Shown: positions 59,907 to 64,000 of the stretch, in pieces
Layout: every line of letters starts with the position of its first letter
Position numbering within the stretch: position 1 is the stretch's first letter
Made by a program: the position numbers and the translations under genes
The notes under the pieces: model-generated
What the model was told of the DNA's origin: nothing
Database searches by the model: none
The model's input: only the letters and a program-made list of their open reading frames with translations
NCBI RefSeq assembly: GCF_014353015.1
Contig: NZ_CP060704.1
Location: 558,001 to 622,000 of the forward strand
Length of the DNA stretch: 64,000 nt
Reading direction: 5' to 3'
Source: Chitinimonas koreensis
GTDB lineage: Bacteria; Pseudomonadota; Gammaproteobacteria; Burkholderiales; Chitinimonadaceae

Positions 59907-61037
59907 ATGAGTCTGTGGAACAAGCTCACCAACGAGTTCATCGACATCGTCGAGTGGACGGAAGACCGTCCCGACGTGCTGGTGCACCGCTTCGAGCGCT
60001 ACCAGAACGAGATCAAGATGGGCGCCCAGCTCACAGTGCGCGAAGGCCAGCTGGCCGTCATGGTCAACGAGGGCCAGCTCGGCCGCGGCCAGGTCGCCGA
60101 TGTGTTCGTGCCCGGCATGTACACGCTGAGCACCGAGAACATGCCGATCCTGGCCACGCTCAAGGGCTGGAAGTACGGCTTCAACTCGCCGTTCAAGGCC
60201 GAGGTGTACTTCTTCAACACCCGCCTGTTCACCGACATGAAGTGGGGCACGCCGGGGCCGGCCACCATGCGCGACCCGGAGTTCGGCGTGGTGCGCGTCA
60301 CCGCCTTCGGCCTCTACACCATGCGGGTCAAGGACGCCAAGACGGTGCTGGTGGACCTGGTCGGCACCCGCGCCGAGCTCACGCTGGCCGACGTCGAGAC
60401 CAATCTGCGCGGCAAGGTCGGCAGCCGGATCAAGGAAGTGATGCCCGAGCTCGGCGTGCCGGTGATCGATCTCGAGGGCAAGGTCACGCTGCTGGGCGAG
60501 CGCATCCGCGACAGGATCGCGCCGGATTTCGACAAGCTGGGCCTCGAACTGGTCGAGGTGCAGGTGCAGGACGTCGGCCTGCCCGAGGAGGTCGAGAAGG
60601 CGATCGACCAGCAGGGCGCCATGCGCGCCATCGGCAACATGCACCAGTTCGCCCAGTACCAGGCGGCGCAGGCGATGCGCGACGCGGCGCAGAACCCGGG
60701 CACCGTCGGCGGCGTGATGGGCGTCGGCGTCGGCATGGGGCTGAACCAGACCATGGGCGGGCTGTTCCAGCAGCAGCCGGCCCCGGCCGCACCCGCCCCG
60801 GCGGCCTCGGGCGCGGTGCCGCCGCCGATTCCCGGCGCGGTGGCGTTCTTCGTCGCGGTCGGCGGCCAGCAGGCCGGGCCGTTCGACTTCGGCGTGCTGC
60901 AGCAGAAGGTGCAGGCCGGCGAGATCGGCCGCGACAGCCTGGTATGGAAGGCCGGCATGGCGCAGTGGGCGCCGGCCGGCGAGCAGGCCGAGCTCGGCAT
61001 CCTGTTCGCCAACGTGCCGCCGCCGCTGCCGCAGTAG
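59907..61037 (+). CDS. SPFH-domain protein with C-terminal GYF_2 domain (YdjI-like)
   Basis: 376 residues. SPFH (virion-core type, about 10-250: DRPDVLVHRFERYQNEIKMG, EVYFFNTRLFTDMKWGTPGP), a Pro/Ala linker and a GYF_2 domain (about 307-365, QQAGPFDFGVLQQKVQAGEI). In B. subtilis the SPFH protein YdjI works with zinc-ribbon YdjG to link PspA to the membrane; the zinc-ribbon gene at 61726 is the likely partner here. Confidence 0.88.
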   Translation: MSLWNKLTNEFIDIVEWTEDRPDVLVHRFERYQNEIKMGAQLTVREGQLAVMVNEGQLGRGQVADVFVPGMYTLSTENMPILATLKGWKYGFNSPFKAEVYFFNTRLFTDMKWGTPGPATMRDPEFGVVRVTAFGLYTMRVKDAKTVLVDLVGTRAELTLADVETNLRGKVGSRIKEVMPELGVPVIDLEGKVTLLGERIRDRIAPDFDKLGLELVEVQVQDVGLPEEVEKAIDQQGAMRAIGNMHQFAQYQAAQAMRDAAQNPGTVGGVMGVGVGMGLNQTMGGLFQQQPAPAAPAPAASGAVPPPIPGAVAFFVAVGGQQAGPFDFGVLQQKVQAGEIGRDSLVWKAGMAQWAPAGEQAELGILFANVPPPLPQ

Positions 61038-61070
61038 GCATTGCTGCCGGAGCGGGCGGATACGGCGTTT

Positions 61071-61171
61071 TCACCGCGGAGGACGCAGAGGACGCCGAGG
61101 GGCGGATCGCTGCCTTCTTCCGGATCGGAAGGGGCAGCTTCTCCGCGTCCTCGGCGTCCTCTGCCGTGAAG
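61071..61171. repeat. Long inverted repeat with internal GAGGACGC units
   Basis: Left arm 61071-61100 and right arm 61144-61171 are nearly exact reverse complements (TTCACCGCGGAGGACGCAGA versus TTCACGGCAGAGGACGCCGA), enclosing 43 bases. A smaller palindrome (CTTCC-GGATC-GGAAG, about 61118-61132) is inside. Resembles dispersed intergenic palindromes of Proteobacteria. Confidence 0.75.
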
Positions 61172-61186
61172 CGTTTCGGCTTTCGA

Positions 61187-61501
61187 TCAGCCCTTGATCT
61201 TGATGGCGTCCTTCACGTCCTTCACGCCGGCGGTCTGCTTGGCCAGCTCGAGTGCGCGCGACTTTTCGGCCTGGCTGGCGGTGCCGCTCAGCTCGACCAC
61301 GCCCTGCTTGGCCTGGACCTTGATCTGGCTGTAGGCCAGCGCCTGGTCGGCCTGGATCGCGGCCTGCACGGCGGCGGTCAGGCTGCTGTCGTCGGCGGCG
61401 GCCAGCTCGGTGGCCGCGGTGGTGCCGGCAGCGAAACCGGGCAGGGCGGCGCCGGCCAGGGCGAAGGCGGCGAGGGCGGAGAGCGCGAACTTGGTTTGCA
61501 T
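61187..61501 (-). CDS. BON-domain periplasmic protein
   Basis: 104 residues: signal peptide (MQTKFALSALAAFALAGAAL) and a BON domain (about 40-104, VVELSGTASQAEKSRALELA). BON domains bind membranes and are found in OsmY and DolP, which protect the envelope. It lies between the SPFH and zinc-ribbon genes but on the opposite strand. Confidence 0.88.
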   Translation of the reverse strand: MQTKFALSALAAFALAGAALPGFAAGTTAATELAAADDSSLTAAVQAAIQADQALAYSQIKVQAKQGVVELSGTASQAEKSRALELAKQTAGVKDVKDAIKIKG

Positions 61502-61725
61502 AATCAGGACCTCTGGGTCGGGGTGGTTGGAGGCCTTCCTATGGCAAGTGCCGTGCCAGCCTTGAAATATTCATATGAAACAATGATTTGTGCGAAATCT
61601 CCCCGAGTCGGCGGCTGCGGCGATGTCGCCGTCCGGCGACGTCGGGCCGCGCGTGCCGGACTAGAGGACTGAAACGAAAGCGAATTTTCTGTCGCCGGCC
61701 GGCGACGGACGGAAAGACGGGAACG

Positions 61726-62811
61726 ATGTCCACCACCACCTATCCCTGCCGCCAGTGCGGCGCCAAGCTCGAATTCGCCCCGGGCCAGCACGCGCTGGCC
61801 TGTCCCTACTGCGGCGCCGAGAACGAGATCGCGGCCGCGCCCGAGGCCGAAGTCGCCGCCGCGGTCGAGGAGCTCGACTACGCCGGCTACCTGGCCCAGG
61901 CCGCAGGCGACGAGCCGCAGATCGAGCGGCAGACGGTGAAATGCCCGGGCTGCGGCGCCGAGAGCCAGCTGCCGGCCAATGTCGCGGCGGACCGCTGCCC
62001 GTTCTGCGCGGTGCCGCTGATCGCCGCCCGCGCCTATGCCGCCCGCACCATCCGGCCGCGCGCGGTGGCGCCGTTCGAGATCCGCGACGCCGATGCGCGC
62101 GACCGCTTCCGGCGCTGGATCGACGGCCTGTGGTTCGCGCCCAACGCGCTCAAGCGCGCCTACCGCGCCGACCATGGCCTCAAGGGCTGCTACCTGCCCT
62201 ACTGGACCTACGACGCCGCCAGCGACACGCCCTACCGCGGCCAGCGCGGCGACCATTACTACGTGACCGAGCAATACACCGAGAACGGCGTCAGCAAGAC
62301 GCGCCAGGTGCAGCGCACGCGCTGGAGCCCGGCTTCGGGCCAGGTCCACCTCGATTTCGACGATGTGACGGTGCCGGCCAGCCGCTCGCTGCCGCAGGAC
62401 TATCTCGACGGCCTCGAGCCGTGGCGGCTCGGGCAACTGCAGCCCTATCGCGACGAATACGTGGCCGGCTTCACGGTGGAGGCCTACCAGGTCGGCCTGG
62501 AGCCGGGCTTCGAGCGCGCGCGCGGCCGCATGGAACCGGTGATCCGCGACGCGATCTGCCGCGACATCGGCGGCGACGTGCAGCAGATCAGCGAGATGTC
62601 GCCGCGCTACAGCGCGATCACCTTCAAGCACGTGCTGCTGCCGGTGTGGCTGTCGAGCTACCAGTACGGCGGCAAGACCTGGCGCTTCCTGGTCAACGGC
62701 CAGACCGGCGAGGTGCAGGGCGAGCGGCCGTGGTCGGCGTGGAAGATCGCGTTCGCAGTGCTGGCGGTGTTGCTGGTGCTGGGGGTGGTGATCTATCTGT
62801 CGGGGCAGTGA
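61726..62811 (+). CDS. Zinc-ribbon membrane protein (YdjG-like)
   Basis: 361 residues from the ATG at 61726 (MSTTTYPCRQCGAKLEF). Two zinc ribbons at the N-terminus (CRQC...CPYC and CPGC...CPFC), a soluble middle region and one C-terminal membrane helix (IAFAVLAVLLVLGVVIYLSG). Often mis-annotated as a helicase-like or primosomal protein; YdjG-type membrane adaptor is the better reading given the nearby SPFH protein. Confidence 0.85.
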   Translation: MSTTTYPCRQCGAKLEFAPGQHALACPYCGAENEIAAAPEAEVAAAVEELDYAGYLAQAAGDEPQIERQTVKCPGCGAESQLPANVAADRCPFCAVPLIAARAYAARTIRPRAVAPFEIRDADARDRFRRWIDGLWFAPNALKRAYRADHGLKGCYLPYWTYDAASDTPYRGQRGDHYYVTEQYTENGVSKTRQVQRTRWSPASGQVHLDFDDVTVPASRSLPQDYLDGLEPWRLGQLQPYRDEYVAGFTVEAYQVGLEPGFERARGRMEPVIRDAICRDIGGDVQQISEMSPRYSAITFKHVLLPVWLSSYQYGGKTWRFLVNGQTGEVQGERPWSAWKIAFAVLAVLLVLGVVIYLSGQ

Positions 62812-62884
62812 AATGGCCGGCGGTCGCCGGCCGTGAAAGGCGATGCCGCTGCGCGGCGGTGAAACGTGAAATGCGGGGCGTCGC

Positions 62885-62971
62885 GCGCCTTTGTAGGAGC
62901 GGCTTCAGCCGCGAATGCCTGTGATGGAAGTTCCACCGGTTCGCGGCCGAAGCCGCTCCTACAAAAGGCGC
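62885..62971. repeat. Inverted pair of REP-like elements
   Basis: TTTGTAGGAGCGGCTTCAGC (from 62890) and its inverted copy ending TCCTACAAAA (62965), with 24 bases between. This is the REP motif well known in Pseudomonas and Xanthomonas. GTGAAAN heptamers (62808-62872) lie just before it. Confidence 0.85.
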
Positions 62972-63075
62972 TATGGCCCATATTGCCGGAATCAATTTCC
63001 CATGCGCCGCCGGCGGGACTAGCGTGAAGACAGGGCCGGCGCATCCCGGGCCGGCCCGTTCACGAGGAGACGGCC

Positions 63076-63324
63076 ATGAACACGCCACTGCCGCAATCGC
63101 CCGAGAACCTGCAGGACTGCGCCACCTGCCTGCGCGAAATCCCACCGTCCGAAGTCCAGAGCAGCGAAGCGCGCGACTATGTCGCCGGCTTCTACGGCCT
63201 GGCCTGCTACATGCAATGGCAGGCGCAGGCCGACGGCACGGCAGGCCAGCAGCAGGCGGGGTCGGCACAGACCGCCGTGCAGCCGGGTCAGCAGCCGGGC
63301 CGGACGCAGCAGCAACAAGTCTGA
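63076..63324 (+). CDS. Small DUF3330-like cysteine protein
   Basis: 82 residues. The N-terminal half (LQDCATCLREIPPSEVQSSE, DYVAGFYGLACYMQW) looks like DUF3330, a treble-clef-like zinc domain with CxxC and a later Cys. The C-terminal half is Gln-rich low complexity (TRQQQQ-like runs). Preceded by ACGAGGAGACGGCC. Function unknown. Confidence 0.68.
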   Translation: MNTPLPQSPENLQDCATCLREIPPSEVQSSEARDYVAGFYGLACYMQWQAQADGTAGQQQAGSAQTAVQPGQQPGRTQQQQV

Positions 63325-63336
63325 GTCCGAGTCCGC

Positions 63337-64000
63337 TCAACGTTCCGGCGGATTGACCGGCTCGCCGCTCGGCTCCACCAACTGGCGAGCCAGCTCCGGC
63401 GGGACCGGGTAGTCGGGGAAGCGCGTCCGCAGCCGCTTCAGCGCGGCGCGGGCCTCTGCCGGCCTGTCCGCCTGCAATAGCGCCTTCACCTCGGCCAGCA
63501 GGGCCTCGGGCGCTTCGGCCGGGGCGGCCAATCCTTTCAGCCGTGCCATCGGCTTGGCGGCGTGGTCGGCCACCGCCGCCGGCGCGTCGAGCGTCGGCCG
63601 GCCCGGTGCGGTGCCGGCCGGGGCGGGGGCCGCCAGGAGCGCGGGCGGTGTTTCTGCGGGCTGCGCCTCGGCCTTGGCCGGCAGGCTTGCCTCGGCCGCT
63701 ACGCGCGCTTCCTTTCGTCTTTCCGGCGATTGTTCCGGCACGGGCTCCGCTGCGGCCGGACTCGATGCGGCCGGAGCCGGCATCGGCGGCGGCGCGATCT
63801 CGACCGGTACGGTGATCGTGGCCACGGGGGCGGCGGAGGGGCGGCAGGTCGCTCGGACATGGCCTGCCCCTTGGCCAGCGCCTGCGCCGCCCCTCATCGT
63901 TTTCAGATTCTGCGATCGGCGCGGCCGGGGCCACTGCGACGGCCTTTTCCTTGAGCAGCGGCGCCTGGTCGGCCACCGCCACTTCCGCCTGGCCCGAGTC
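63337..64000 (-). CDS. Pro/Ala-rich protein, 5' part beyond the window, probable two frameshifts
   Basis: Only the C-terminal part is visible and the start lies beyond 64000. The reading is DSGQAEVAVADQAPLL, then AAQALAKGQAMSERP, then TITVPVEIAPPPMPA, each in a different frame; one base appears missing at 63890-63893 (CCCC) and one at 63826-63830 (GGGGG). The C-terminus (LLQADRPAEARAALKRLRTR to NPPER) is a helical segment like that ending some anti-sigma or TPR-type proteins. Function unknown; the composition makes frame inference less certain than in the other broken genes. Confidence 0.6.
   Translation of the reverse strand, partial: TRARRKWRWPTRRRCSRKRPSQWPRPRRSQNLKTMRGGAGAGQGAGHVRATCRPSAAPVATITVPVEIAPPPMPAPAASSPAAAEPVPEQSPERRKEARVAAEASLPAKAEAQPAETPPALLAAPAPAGTAPGRPTLDAPAAVADHAAKPMARLKGLAAPAEAPEALLAEVKALLQADRPAEARAALKRLRTRFPDYPVPPELARQLVEPSGEPVNPPER

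Overview
The window is a GC-rich bacterial chromosome segment, most likely from a betaproteobacterium. Supporting evidence: the S10/spc/alpha ribosomal operons with a 327-residue RpoA beginning MQSNA, the run pilB-pilC-pilD-coaE-zapD-yacG, rpsP-rimM-trmD-rplS, and a two-gene cyanophycin synthetase locus. A complete chito-oligosaccharide/N-acetylglucosamine locus points to a chitin-degrading lineage (Chitinimonas, Chitiniphilus or Chitinibacter-like); the genus is inference only. No tRNA, rRNA, CRISPR array, prophage or insertion sequence was recognised.

Layout. 1-10.9 kb: end of the S10 operon (rplV to rpsQ), the spc operon (rplN to rpmJ, with secY and infA) and the alpha operon (rpsM to rplQ), closed by a strong terminator. 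10.9-14.3 kb: an HDOD gene, apaH and a probable ornithine-lipid pair (olsB, olsA-like). 14.4-19.9 kb, minus strand: pilB, pilC, pilD, coaE, zapD, yacG. 20.0-24.5 kb: a CcsA/YpjD-like gene divergent from ffh, then rpsP-rimM-trmD-rplS. 24.5-31.1 kb: AEC transporter, xerD, psiF, yebC and a trio of CHASE2-adenylate cyclase, SH3 lipoprotein-like and M48 protease. 31.3-32.0 kb: a tiny four-cysteine secreted peptide beside a membrane-anchored glutaredoxin. 32.0-45.8 kb, minus strand: TonB-dependent receptor, DUF6445 oxygenase-like gene and the GlcNAc/chitobiose locus (kinase, GntR regulator, nagA, SIS-type deaminase, CUT1 ABC transporter, GH3 hexosaminidase, ATPase). 46.1-54.5 kb: a Lys-rich secreted peptide, then the cyanophycin locus (DUF1854 protein and ABC exporter, divergent from cphA' and cphA). 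54.7-64 kb: Nudix, mnmA, a chemoreceptor, an orphan solute-binding protein, an RluA-type synthase, an SPFH-GYF protein, a BON protein, a zinc-ribbon membrane protein, a small cysteine protein and the partial end of a Pro/Ala-rich protein.

How the genes fit together. The GlcNAc locus encodes a route without a phosphotransferase system: outer-membrane entry by the TonB receptor, import of the disaccharide by the ABC system, cytosolic cleavage by the GH3 enzyme, ATP phosphorylation, deacetylation and deamination to fructose-6-P. A DasR/NagR-type palindrome sits in front of the kinase gene. The nitrogen released could feed the Asp/Arg polymer made by the neighbouring cyanophycin genes (inference). 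cphA' has an intact ATP-grasp core but a destroyed Mur-ligase P-loop and no C-terminal Mur domain, so it is probably not an ordinary second cyanophycin synthetase.

Quality warning. At least six otherwise intact genes (ffh, cyclase, M48 protease, ABC ATPase, SIS deaminase, GlcNAc kinase), and probably the last gene twice, are each broken by exactly one missing base in a short G/C run. Because ffh is essential, sequencing error is much more likely than real pseudogenes. Such genes are annotated over their full span as frameshifted.
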